DNA of 64,000 bases from assembly GCA_012862575.1 (NCBI GenBank), contig BLSF01000082.1, positions 62,001-126,000 on the forward strand, in the 5' to 3' direction. The position numbers were made by a program, and so were the translations under genes. This document shows positions 30,324-39,553 of this stretch, one piece after another. Source of the DNA: Parietichytrium sp. I65-24A. Taxonomy: Eukaryota > Sar > Bigyra > Thraustochytrida > Thraustochytriidae. Under the pieces are notes generated by a model. That model was not told where the DNA came from, did not search any database, and saw only the letters and a program-made list of their open reading frames with translations. Every line of letters starts with the position of its first letter. The first letter of the stretch is position 1.

Positions 30324-30662
30324 TGTGTTCTGCTCTCTGCTTGACGTGAGCTGCATGCTTATCGTTCGGAAATGGGACATTCCAGCGCACGTGTCTTGTT
30401 TTTTTGCCCGTTCGCAGAGGCTCAGCCGTTTCAGATTACTGAGCTCCTGCCGGCCTGGGGAGAGCAAAGGAACAGTTCCCTATAATACGAATTGTAGTGC
30501 TCGGACATAATGTTATATCGCCATGATATGATTTCGCAACCAATTGCGTTCCGCAGAATGACTGTTTCTCTGTCGTGTTCACTATTGTTCACTATTGTTC
30601 ACTGGAGTGACCGTAAGACTGAGGGTCGAAGTGCGTGCGCAACGCTGAGCGAAATAAGCGAA

Positions 30663-30812
30663 ATGGACGACGACTCTTTGGTGGAAGTGGTCGATGTGGG
30701 CCAGATGGAGGCCACGCTTGGCGCCCTCTCCATTCTTGGCCTCATTCTCCTGCTGGCCTCTTTCGTCCGCCAGGTGTATCGCTACAGAGCCAAGTTTCAA
30801 GTTCGACTGTAA
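30663..30812 (+). CDS. Possible 49-residue single-pass membrane protein
   Basis: The frame begins MDDDSLVEVVDVGQ, has one hydrophobic helix (about residues 18-37, LGALSILGLILLLASF) and ends with a basic tail (RQVYRYRAKFQVRL). The acidic-then-helix-then-basic order is that of many small integral membrane proteins of the ER or mitochondria. The frame is open upstream to 30510, but those residues look like leader sequence. No family is recognised. A frame of this length could be chance, though the topology is unusually clean. Confidence 0.4.
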   Translation: MDDDSLVEVVDVGQMEATLGALSILGLILLLASFVRQVYRYRAKFQVRL

Positions 30813-31670
30813 AGTGCCAGCTTGGCAGATCGGTCTTGTAATATACGCTCGACAATATAATATACCATGGTTACACCGCTATGTCTCTGTTTTTCTCGAA
30901 CATAAATGCACCTGGGGGGTGAACACGAACACGAGGTCTTGTATGAGAAAGGGATGCGTCCCACCATTGATGACGTCAGCAGTGCATCTCCTGGTCAACC
31001 GATCGTCATGAGGGAACTGACTCTACAGTGCCACGTCATCAAGTGCAATTGGTCGTCATGGTCTTTAATAACATCCACTGATAACCATATCTACCGTCAT
31101 TCTTGGGAAGATTACGTGTGCAACGCAGCTCTACCACCCCAACCGTAGGGAATCATACTTAGCGAATCTCTTGAAGAGATACAACGAACATAACGAACCC
31201 AGCGAACAGGTCCCACCACTACTCTTTCCTCTACCCACTCCATAGAACCCACTGAACCCGCTACTCAATACATAACCGTTCATAGTAGCCAATCGAAACT
31301 TACGCCTATCTATCTCTCCTCATAGGCTCCAACCGTGAGAATCCATGCGGATACTACCGCACGCGGTAAGAGCACCATAGAACCCCGCCGAGTGAGGCAT
31401 AGTGAGGCAACCTCGAGATCGTAATCTAACATTAGCACCAACAGTAGCACCAACAATAACATTACAGGTACTACAGGTCTAAAATTTGTTTTGATTTCAA
31501 TCACTTTCAATACTTTCAATCATTGATTGATTGATGAAATCAAAAACAGTTCAGTTCTCGAGAAGCACAGAAAGAGAGAGAGAGAGAGAGACAGGAGCAG
31601 CGAGCAGCGAGCAGACCCCAAACGCGGAGTGACGCGGAGTAGAGGATCATTGGGAGGGGAAGCGCTGACG
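30813..31670 (+). promoter_or_regulatory. Upstream region of the GRP94 gene
   Basis: From about 31140 to 31490 the plus strand is rich in ACC, CTACC and CTCC words (for example CTACCACCCCAACC near 31130, ACTACTCTTTCCTCTACCC near 31217). A GA run (31572-31591) and duplicated words (GCAGCGA near 31598; GACGCGGAGT twice at 31630-31650) come before the ATG. I see no clear heat-shock or unfolded-protein-response element. No gene is supported. Confidence 0.4.
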
Positions 31671-33953
31671 ATGCGTTGGAGGAAGGCGTTGGGGTTTGCG
31701 CTTGCGACGGCGGCGTCGGCGGCGTCGGTGGGCGTGGCGCGCGGCGAGGATGGTGAAAAGTACGAGTTTCAGGCAGAGGTGAGCCGGCTGATGGACATCA
31801 TCGTGAACTCGCTGTACTCGAAGAAAGAGGTGTTCCTGCGCGAGATCATCTCCAACGCAGCGGACGCACTGGATAAGGTGCGGTACCTGGGCATCGAGAA
31901 CCCGGCGATTTTGGACGCGAAGAAGGAGCTGGAGATCAAGATCTCCTTCGACCAAGAGGAGCGCACGCTGACCATCGCGGACTCGGGCGTGGGCATGACG
32001 AAGGAGGACCTCGTGCAGAACCTAGGAACCGTGGCGAGGTCCGGGACCACGCAGTTCGTGGAGTCGGTGGCCTCGGGCGGGGACCTGAGTTTGATCGGCC
32101 AGTTCGGAGTCGGGTTCTACTCGGTGTATCTGGTGGCGGACAAGGTGCAGGTGACATCCAAGAACTTTGACGACGACCAGTACGTTTGGGAGAGTACCGC
32201 TGACTCGACATTTACAGTGCACAAGGACGAAAAGGGCAACACTTTGGGCCGCGGCACGGAGATCAAGCTCTTCCTCAAGGAGGATGCCATGGAGTACGCG
32301 AACCAGGACCGCTTAGAGAAGCTCGTGCAGCGGTACTCGGAGTTTATCACGTTCCCCATCTACTTGCACAAGAGCAAGACCGAAAATGTCAACGTGGACG
32401 ACGACGACCAAGCCGCGGAAGATGATGATGACGACGAGGAGGACGACGAGGAAGAGGACGACGACGAACTCTCCACCGAGGACGAGGACGACGACGACAG
32501 CAAGCCAAAGGAGACCAAGGAGGTGACCACCTGGTCGTGGGAACGCGTCAACACCCAGGCCGCTATCTGGACCCGCGCCACCAAGGACATCACCAAGGAC
32601 GAGTACATTGCGTTTTACAAGTCGTTCTCCAAGGAGTTTCAGGATCCTCTGACCTGGACGCACTTCAAGGCCGAAGGAGAGGTGGAGTTCAAGTCCATTC
32701 TGTACATTCCTGGCAAGGCGTCTCTGGCTCAGTTCGAAAACTACTACAACTCGAAGGCCGCCCTCAAGCTCTACGTTCGCAAGGTCCTCATCACAGACGA
32801 GTTCGAGGAACTCATCCCCAAATACCTCAACTTCATCAAGGGTGTCGTAGACAGCGATGACTTGCCTCTAAACGTATCTCGCGAGACATTGCAGCAACAC
32901 AAGATCCTCAAGGTCATGGGTAAGAAGCTCGTCCGTAAGATTCTTGACATGCTCCGCAAAATGTCTGAGGCAGAGCAAGCCAAGATGGGCAAGAAAGAGA
33001 GCGAAGACGAGGACGAAGATGAGGACGTGGACGAGGAAGAGGACGATAGCAAGGCACTGGAGTACGGCAAGTTCTGGGAGTCCTTCAGCAAGAACATCAA
33101 GCTTGGAGTCATCGAAGACTCTTCCAACCGCAACAAGCTTGTCAAGCTTCTCAGGTTCCACACAACCTACGAGGAAGACAAGTTCTTCTCCCTTGACAAC
33201 TACATCGCTCGCATGCCAGAGTGGCAAAAGGGCATCTACTACATTGCTGGATCGGACATGAAGTCGATCAAGAACTCTCCTTTCCTCGAGCGCGCTCTCG
33301 CAAAGAAGGTGGAGGTTCTTCTGCTCGATGATCCTCTCGACGAATACGTCATCCAGCAGCTTCCGGAGTATGAAAACTTCAAGCTCCAGAGCCTCTCCAA
33401 GGAAGGACTCAAGTTTGGCGATGAGAGCGAAGACGATGAGAAGCGCACCCAGATATACAAGGACCGCTTCAAGGGGATGGCCGACTGGATGAAAAAGTCC
33501 CTCGGCGACAAACTCGAGAAGGTCGTGGTCTCAAACCGCGTCACTGACACCCCCGCAATTCTTGTGACCGGACAATTTGGGCACTCGGCAAACATGGAGA
33601 AGATCATGAAGCACCAGGCATTCGGTAGCGGCAAGAACATGTTCATGAGCGGAAAGAAGATCATGGAGATCAACCCCCGCCATCCAATCATCGAGCAGTT
33701 GCGCGTCAAGATTGAAGAAGATGCCGATGATCAGGAAGCACTCGATCTCGCGTGGCTTTTGTTCGATACTGCTCTTCTCAACTCTGGTTTCGACATGGAA
33801 GAGCCAAAGGACTTCGCCGCGCGCATGTACAGATTGATGAAATCTGGGTTGAACCTGGAGTCCCTTGATCTTCTCCCAGAGACGGATGTGCCTCAAGACG
33901 AGCCAGAAGATGAAATGGACGACGAGGTCACAGAAGAGAAGGAGGAGCTCTAA
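31671..33953 (+). CDS. HSP90B1: Endoplasmin (GRP94), the ER Hsp90 chaperone
   Basis: The protein is an ATP-dependent chaperone of the ER lumen that folds secreted and membrane proteins. A signal peptide (MRWRKALGFALATAASAASV, cut near residue 25) comes before the Hsp90 N-domain with the family signature SKKEVFLREIISNAADALDK and the ATP-lid motifs ADSGVGMTK and GQFGVGFYS. A long acidic linker (about residues 243-282) is followed by the middle domain, with the segment LNVSRETLQQ. A second acidic insert is near 443-462. The C-terminal dimer domain ends in an acidic tail with the last four residues KEEL. This is a KDEL variant and supports ER retention. 760 residues, close to animal GRP94 (about 800). 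The frame opens at TTG 31527; ATG 31671 starts the signal peptide. The gene symbol is by homology to the animal gene. Confidence 0.97.
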   Translation: MRWRKALGFALATAASAASVGVARGEDGEKYEFQAEVSRLMDIIVNSLYSKKEVFLREIISNAADALDKVRYLGIENPAILDAKKELEIKISFDQEERTLTIADSGVGMTKEDLVQNLGTVARSGTTQFVESVASGGDLSLIGQFGVGFYSVYLVADKVQVTSKNFDDDQYVWESTADSTFTVHKDEKGNTLGRGTEIKLFLKEDAMEYANQDRLEKLVQRYSEFITFPIYLHKSKTENVNVDDDDQAAEDDDDDEEDDEEEDDDELSTEDEDDDDSKPKETKEVTTWSWERVNTQAAIWTRATKDITKDEYIAFYKSFSKEFQDPLTWTHFKAEGEVEFKSILYIPGKASLAQFENYYNSKAALKLYVRKVLITDEFEELIPKYLNFIKGVVDSDDLPLNVSRETLQQHKILKVMGKKLVRKILDMLRKMSEAEQAKMGKKESEDEDEDEDVDEEEDDSKALEYGKFWESFSKNIKLGVIEDSSNRNKLVKLLRFHTTYEEDKFFSLDNYIARMPEWQKGIYYIAGSDMKSIKNSPFLERALAKKVEVLLLDDPLDEYVIQQLPEYENFKLQSLSKEGLKFGDESEDDEKRTQIYKDRFKGMADWMKKSLGDKLEKVVVSNRVTDTPAILVTGQFGHSANMEKIMKHQAFGSGKNMFMSGKKIMEINPRHPIIEQLRVKIEEDADDQEALDLAWLLFDTALLNSGFDMEEPKDFAARMYRLMKSGLNLESLDLLPETDVPQDEPEDEMDDEVTEEKEEL

Positions 33954-34338
33954 GTTGCCATCTCACTTCCTATTGAATAGTCAGTAGCCCAGCAAGAACA
34001 AACCAAAAAAACTCTATTATTTTTGTTTGAGCGGTCGCGTGTCATTCTTTTCTCATAAGGTTGATGTCATCTTGCTGGACACTGTCAAGTATACCAACCC
34101 AAAAGAGTACTTTTGAGTAAGGAAAAGTAAATGCGAGAAAGTTGATTTTATTTCATTGATGTTCAATTTTTGTTCTTGACTAAAAGAAAGGATGAACGGT
34201 CGAGTTGAGTCACTCGATGGTTCACAAACTCTACCTACGCTGCGAGGCTTTTCGCCGGAATTGCAGCGAGCGGGACTCGAAAACTTTTCGATTCCTTGAC
34301 TAACACGAGCCATCTAAAATGCGGGGCTCAGATTGTAT
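33954..34338. other. Convergent intergenic, GRP94 to type I membrane protein
   Basis: 385 bp. It includes one copy of the 12-mer ACACTGTCAAGT (about 34079-34090). No gene is seen. Confidence 0.5.
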
Positions 34339-35844
34339 TTAGAGCATGTCCTCAGGACGGGACACCACTGAAGTCTCCGTAGCTCTCGGGAGTTGACGGG
34401 AAGCTTTGTACTTGCGGACTCCGTGCACGGCGACTGCAACAAGTGCCACCAGAGCAAGCGAACTAAGAGCTCCAGCAGCAGCAGCCACCACCTGCGAGGA
34501 CTCGCCCGAGTTGTCCGAGTCGTCGGCCGCCTTCACTTTTCCAAACTGGAAGGTGGTTCCGGTTACTGCTTCAATTGTGAAGTATTGAGGTGCCCTGCAG
34601 CTTTTGATGTTTTTGCCTTTAAAGCAAAGGTAGGTTCCCCAAGCGCTGCGCAAAGCTACCAAGTCAGCACTCATGCCGGAGCGCCTCTCGATGGTGAACA
34701 TAGAGGACGTGCCAGAGGACATGGAGTCCGGCTTCACAATGATTGCCCTTCCTCCGGTGCTAAATGGCAGAGCCAGGGTCGACATGGTGGCGTAATTTAC
34801 GATTTCGAAGCCTCCGTTGGAGTTGATCGGCTTTGTCACCCAATATGTGTTCTCCACGCTGGCAGAGTCGACGCTTTGAGTAGCTTCGACCGCTGTCTCC
34901 AGGTCGATCAAGTACCGGGACGCAGCCGCAATTCTAAACACATTTGTTGTCTCCTCTGCGTTCACGGTGACAATGCTGAAAACAGTAGGTGTCGTCGCGA
35001 CAATCAACTTTCCCTCTTCGCTCACCTGGACGTAAAGGTCACCAACGCGGAGAGTTGCGCGCATGTCATCGTCCTCCGTGGACTCGATCACGACATTGCG
35101 AGTAAAGATTCCGATGGAGAAAGCCCCTGGAAGCGCAACGCTGAGCTCATCGAGCTCATTTAGCGGGAACAGCACTTCAGCATTGTTGGCAATACTGACA
35201 AGATTGACGTAACCGGCTGCAGGTGCGGTCTTGACGTTCCAAAGGGCGGTCGCATCCGAGGCCGTTACGTCGCCAGAGAGAGCGAGATTTGCACTCCACT
35301 CGTTAATAGACTGTACCTCAAGGTACTTTCCATCGTCGGTTTTAAAGGCGACGCTGCCACTGATCTGGACGGCGGTGTTTTCGTCAATAAACTCAAACTT
35401 CAAGTCTTCGGCGCTGGTTGGCGACGAGCTCAAAGTGAGTCCTGAGGAGCTAAGGCTCAAGTACATTCCGAAGGCATTGCGAAAAGAGATGCTGGAGGCA
35501 GTGTTTTCCATGAAAAATAGCGATGTGTAGGTCATTTGATACATGGAACCTTGGGGGACAGTGATCACGCTGTTGTCGGAATCGCTCAACATGATGTGGG
35601 AACCTTCAGCGTTGACGATGTGAAAGCCATTTCCTGACTGAAAGACAAGCTTCCACTCGGAGAGTGCGTCTGTGCCTGGCTCAGCGGTGGAGGTCACGAT
35701 GTTTTGCGAGTTGGGGTCACGAGCGATGTAGCTGCCGGAAGAAGAGCCAAACGCAAATTTGCGCTCGTTCTGAAAGTCGCTCGATGAAAGCGCAAGCGCC
35801 GCAGCGATGCAGCTCAGAATGGTGAAAAGCTTGAGGGTCATCAT
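34339..35844 (-). CDS. Type I membrane protein with beta-trefoil/fascin-like ectodomain (paralogue 1)
   Basis: A signal peptide (about residues 1-18, LFTILSCIAAALA), a large lumenal or extracellular part of about 420 residues, one membrane helix near the end (VVAAAAGALSSLALVALVAVAVHG) and a short basic tail give a type I membrane protein. The ectodomain has repeated beta-strand units with G-x-Y-L or G-x-F-V cores (FGSSSGSYIARD, DDGKYLEVQS, SAWGTYLCFKG), the look of fascin-like beta-trefoils that bind sugars or actin. It shares layout and motifs with the gene at 38030-39553 (for example A-F-G-S-x-S-G-x-[YF]-[IV]-A-R; SGTSSMFT; RSAWGTYL; ALPG-[AS]-F-[SF]-IG-[IT]-FTRNV), so the two are tandem paralogues. 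Surface adhesion or carbohydrate binding is inference. ATG at 35844, with a second Met next to it. Confidence 0.85.
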   Translation of the reverse strand: MMTLKLFTILSCIAAALALSSSDFQNERKFAFGSSSGSYIARDPNSQNIVTSTAEPGTDALSEWKLVFQSGNGFHIVNAEGSHIMLSDSDNSVITVPQGSMYQMTYTSLFFMENTASSISFRNAFGMYLSLSSSGLTLSSSPTSAEDLKFEFIDENTAVQISGSVAFKTDDGKYLEVQSINEWSANLALSGDVTASDATALWNVKTAPAAGYVNLVSIANNAEVLFPLNELDELSVALPGAFSIGIFTRNVVIESTEDDDMRATLRVGDLYVQVSEEGKLIVATTPTVFSIVTVNAEETTNVFRIAAASRYLIDLETAVEATQSVDSASVENTYWVTKPINSNGGFEIVNYATMSTLALPFSTGGRAIIVKPDSMSSGTSSMFTIERRSGMSADLVALRSAWGTYLCFKGKNIKSCRAPQYFTIEAVTGTTFQFGKVKAADDSDNSGESSQVVAAAAGALSSLALVALVAVAVHGVRKYKASRQLPRATETSVVSRPEDML

Positions 35845-38029
35845 TTTTCTAAACGTTCCGAAAGGCTGATTTTGGATGCGAATCTGAATTCTGAATTTGG
35901 GGTTTGCTTGATCTGCTTTGAAGGTTTGGTTTCTGGTTGCGAGCTCGACTTGCTTTCTCGAGACTCGTCAATGTCTCTTCAAATGAGTTTCCACCGGTAC
36001 TCGAGAGGTTAGCCTATCCGCAAGTGTCCTTTTGTGGCTAGGCGCTCTTTTAGAACAAGTTGCAATCGCGAGCTGCGCGTGTGGGAAGAGCTTGCTGCGA
36101 CGCTCCAGTCACACTGGTGTACCGGTACAAACGGTGAACTCAGAGGTACTACGAGTACTCAGACGAGCCGCGACTAGCCAGATTCGATAATGTGCCAGAT
36201 TCACAACTTTACCCATTTCTCGCGTGCCGAGATTGCAGATCAGAGAACACATGATCCGCTTTCCGCTCCTCTTGCGAGCCAACCGATACCATTTACCGTT
36301 CAGTCTGGCCACAAATGACAAGCTCGCATCAGCAGAGCTTTCACAAGAATAAGGTCAAGTCCCTTTTATCCCCATCACTCGTTCCAACTTTTTCTTTACC
36401 TTCACTCCAATTCACGACTTCACAAGAATTTGCCAAACTGAAGTGGCTTCTTCTCCTGCTCCTGTCGTGATGACTAGTACTTTCTAGACCACGATTATCC
36501 AAAAATGAGCTCTACACTTTACTCCAACCACGACACTAACAGCGACCAGCAAAAGTACACACCAAAATTACAATTAAACGTATGTGAATTATAGGAGTGG
36601 AATTTGATAGTCCCTTCAAGTAATTCACCTAGCAATTTCGCACGTGCTACCCGTCTTAACTATTCTACCTCATGTTATAAGGTGATCTACTCTGCAGCCT
36701 ATGGAGCGTCATAAACAAAGCACTAGTACAGGAGCTACCGCTCGAGACGAAGGCAAAAGCTACTGGCGGGATAACAGAGCTCTAGTAGCTAGCTTAAGAG
36801 CTTTAGAGTAAATCAAAATAGAAATTTGTTCACAGTGTTCACAGGCAATTTTGACAAGAATGTAACCCTGTAATTTACAACTAAACTTTGCCAAAAACGA
36901 CCGAGGCATCTGAATTCTGAACGACAAGCTCTTCTAAGTTGAACGTACATGATGGAAATGGAATAGAGAATAGAGAAGAGAGAAGAGAGGCCGGGAAACC
37001 TAGCTGCTCGATTGCCAGCTCATGGCCAAACGTAAGGTCAAATGAGTCAAGTGCATGATCAAGTTTGACTCAGAGCCACTCAGACTCAGACTCAGCTGAG
37101 CCTGCCTTCGCGTGCAACGGTACCTACTGAATGCTTTCGAAGTTTTTACTTGGGATTTGACTTCCAGTGGGTCTGTATCTCGGAAAATGTAGTACCGGTA
37201 AATGTACGTACATCGCAGCGACTTGCAGTCTTTCAGTCATTCCACAACTTTCAACTTGTGGTGGGAAGACTTTAGCTCTCTTCGTGATCCGACTCTCCGA
37301 CTATCCGACGGCCGCACCACACGAGATCGCAGCCCAAATTTTGTGCTTAGAGCATGGAGTCCTCTTGCCGCGCATATCGTTTCAGCTTTTCAATGGTTCG
37401 CAGATTTCGACAGAAGAGACCTGCCACAACGGAAGGATGAATGAATGGATGGGTGGCTGGATAGATAGTTGGGTGGAAGCGAGATCATTGAAGTGGTATG
37501 TAGCCATTCGAGAATCTACCCGTAACACACTGTGGCAATGTGGCACTCCAGGTAGCAAGACAACACAAGAAGAGCACCGCGCACGCAGGTCACACAGCCA
37601 CCACTTCGTTTGGCGCGTGTTTTACGAGCCCTTGCCGTAGTCCAATGCTCTCGAGACCGATACTAGTCCACGTATCCTGCAATGTGAGACTACTGCCTGT
37701 GGCTATCGACGGCATCAGCACACCACACGGAAATCATGCGTGAAAAAAAAACTCCTTCTCGAAGCAACGGCCCGAGTTCTCACGTGCAGACTTGCGTTCG
37801 TAAATATGTATAATCAAAAGGCAAGCTAAGAGCCACCGAGACTGTGGATGCGCGAAGGCATTCCTTAACTCGAGTTGTCTGCACCAACGTGGTGTACCGT
37901 CCGCATCCTTGGGATCCACTGGCTATGTGACGAGATAGTTGGCGACGAAGAGAGAAAAAGATTTGGAGAAAGGGAGTAAAATTTAATCAATTATCAACGT
38001 AACAACACGTGCGTAACAACACAGATTTT
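35845..38029. other. Intergenic between the two paralogues
   Basis: 2.19 kb. ACCGGT palindromes are at about 35994, 36122 and 37195. From 36360 to 36560 the plus strand is C-rich and G-poor, the reverse of what would be expected if this tract belonged to the minus-strand gene at 34339-35844. Frames at 37167-37640 and elsewhere have no family signal. No third paralogue or remnant is recognisable. Confidence 0.45.
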
Positions 38030-39553
38030 TTAGACTGGAGAGTGCGCAACCACAGATTTGGAGTGCTCTGGCAGGACGACATTTGCTGGGTCTGGTGCAG
38101 GCTTCTTCTTGATGATGTAGATGCCAAAGAGAACACAGGCGATAGCCATAGCGACCAGTGCACCGACGAAGGCAGGGAGAATTGGAAAAGGATCGCTGTT
38201 GTCGGTCTTGGTAGCATCGTTCGAGCTGCCATCAGCAAAGCCGAAGTCGTTGGCATCGCCCTCAAGAGCCTGAATGTCAAAGTACTGGCGGTCGTATGAG
38301 GTGGAAATGCTGCCTCCGGATGCCGTCAAATAGGTTCCCCAAGCGCTGCGAATGGCAATCTTGCCGGTGGTCGTGCTTCTGGACAAAGTAAACATGGAGG
38401 ATGTCCCAGCGCTGTAGTGACCAGGCTGAATCAAAATTGCTTTTGCGCCAACCAACGAGGAGACCGCGACACTTGCGTAGGAGAGCTTGTTGATGATCTG
38501 AAACCCGCCGTCTGGGTTGATCTGCTTGGTGACCCATTGAGCGCCAACATCCTCGGTGACATTCAAGTCGCTTTCGGTAGTGAGAGCGCCTTCGCTATCT
38601 GAGTGCAAGTACAAGTTATCGGTCTTGAGGGCAAAGATGCTCTCCAAGTCTGCGTCCACGTTCACCAACCCAAACTTAGTTGCGCTGGCGGCCACAACAA
38701 GAGCCCCCGTGTCATCCATCGTCACGTAGAGTCCATCGCCAATTCGGAGAACGAGCTCCTCGTCGGAGTCTCCGGAAACCTCTAGAGCTACGTTGCGTGT
38801 GAAAGTTCCAATAAAGAAGGATCCAGGCAACGCTGCGCTCACCTTGTCGCCAACATTGAGTGGGAACAACATCTCAGCCCCGTTATAGACGTTGATAAGA
38901 TTTACGAACCCATTTCCCTCGGTGTTTTGAACGACCCACTGAGTATGCGTATCTTGCGCGGCAGATGTAGACTTGAGCTGGACGTCCACAGACCATGAGT
39001 CCTCGCTAATCACAGTGATGAACTTGCTGTTTGGAGCTTTCAGAGCAAACTTTCCGTTTTCCAGCCCAGTCGCAGGGGTTTCCAAAAAAGTGACAGCGAA
39101 CCTACTGGTCTCAGTTTTTTCCTGTCCAGCAACGAGAGAGCTTCCCTCAATGGTCAGATAGTTGCCGAACCCAGTTCGAAAGTACACAGAATCGTCTCCA
39201 GCCTCTTCCAGGTAGAAAAGTGGCGAGTAGATCATTGCAACAATGGCCCCTTGAGGGACTAGTGCGACGGTCCCGGCGGAAGTGGACATGACGGTGTGCG
39301 TTTCTTTGCCATTCATGATGCGGAACCCAGTTTCGCTCTGAAACACCAGCTTCCATTGCGCGCCGTCATCTTCTGCCGGGGTAGCGCTCTGAACGAGGAG
39401 TTCATTCGACGTGTTCGCGCGTGCCACGAATTCTCCGCTGCCGGATCCGAAGGCAAAGACGCGGCCCTGACGGAACTCTGCCGGCCCAATGCTCAATGCC
39501 GATGCCACGCATGTCGCAAGAGCGATAAACTTCGTCACTGTTGTCGCCAACAT
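38030..39553 (-). CDS. Type I membrane protein with beta-trefoil/fascin-like ectodomain (paralogue 2)
   Basis: Same layout as the gene at 34339-35844: signal peptide (MLATTVTKFIALATCVASALS), beta-rich ectodomain, a membrane helix (FPILPAFVGALVAMAIACVLFG) and a cytosolic tail with IIKKKPAPDP. Shared blocks include AFGSGSGEFVAR, ALPGSFFIGTFTRNV, GGFQI, SAGTSSMFTLSR and IRSAWGTYL. The two ectodomains align end to end without a large gap by eye, with many substitutions, so the duplication is not recent. Both tails are short and basic near the membrane but differ in sequence, so they may couple to different partners. 507 residues, ATG at 39553. Confidence 0.85.
   Translation of the reverse strand: MLATTVTKFIALATCVASALSIGPAEFRQGRVFAFGSGSGEFVARANTSNELLVQSATPAEDDGAQWKLVFQSETGFRIMNGKETHTVMSTSAGTVALVPQGAIVAMIYSPLFYLEEAGDDSVYFRTGFGNYLTIEGSSLVAGQEKTETSRFAVTFLETPATGLENGKFALKAPNSKFITVISEDSWSVDVQLKSTSAAQDTHTQWVVQNTEGNGFVNLINVYNGAEMLFPLNVGDKVSAALPGSFFIGTFTRNVALEVSGDSDEELVLRIGDGLYVTMDDTGALVVAASATKFGLVNVDADLESIFALKTDNLYLHSDSEGALTTESDLNVTEDVGAQWVTKQINPDGGFQIINKLSYASVAVSSLVGAKAILIQPGHYSAGTSSMFTLSRSTTTGKIAIRSAWGTYLTASGGSISTSYDRQYFDIQALEGDANDFGFADGSSNDATKTDNSDPFPILPAFVGALVAMAIACVLFGIYIIKKKPAPDPANVVLPEHSKSVVAHSPV

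Larger units (their letters stand above)
28313..30662. other. Long divergent intergenic region
   Basis: 2.35 kb. Near the zinc-finger gene are GATC/GATGG repeats (28355-28380), a TTC run (28630-28648), GA runs (28725-28739) and many GGAAA/GGGAG purine words. From 28777 to 29580 there is a cluster of GTGAGG/CCTCAC words, listed separately. ACCGG motifs are at about 29972 and 30169. A CT run is at 30291-30320. No protein gene is supported. Confidence 0.5.
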
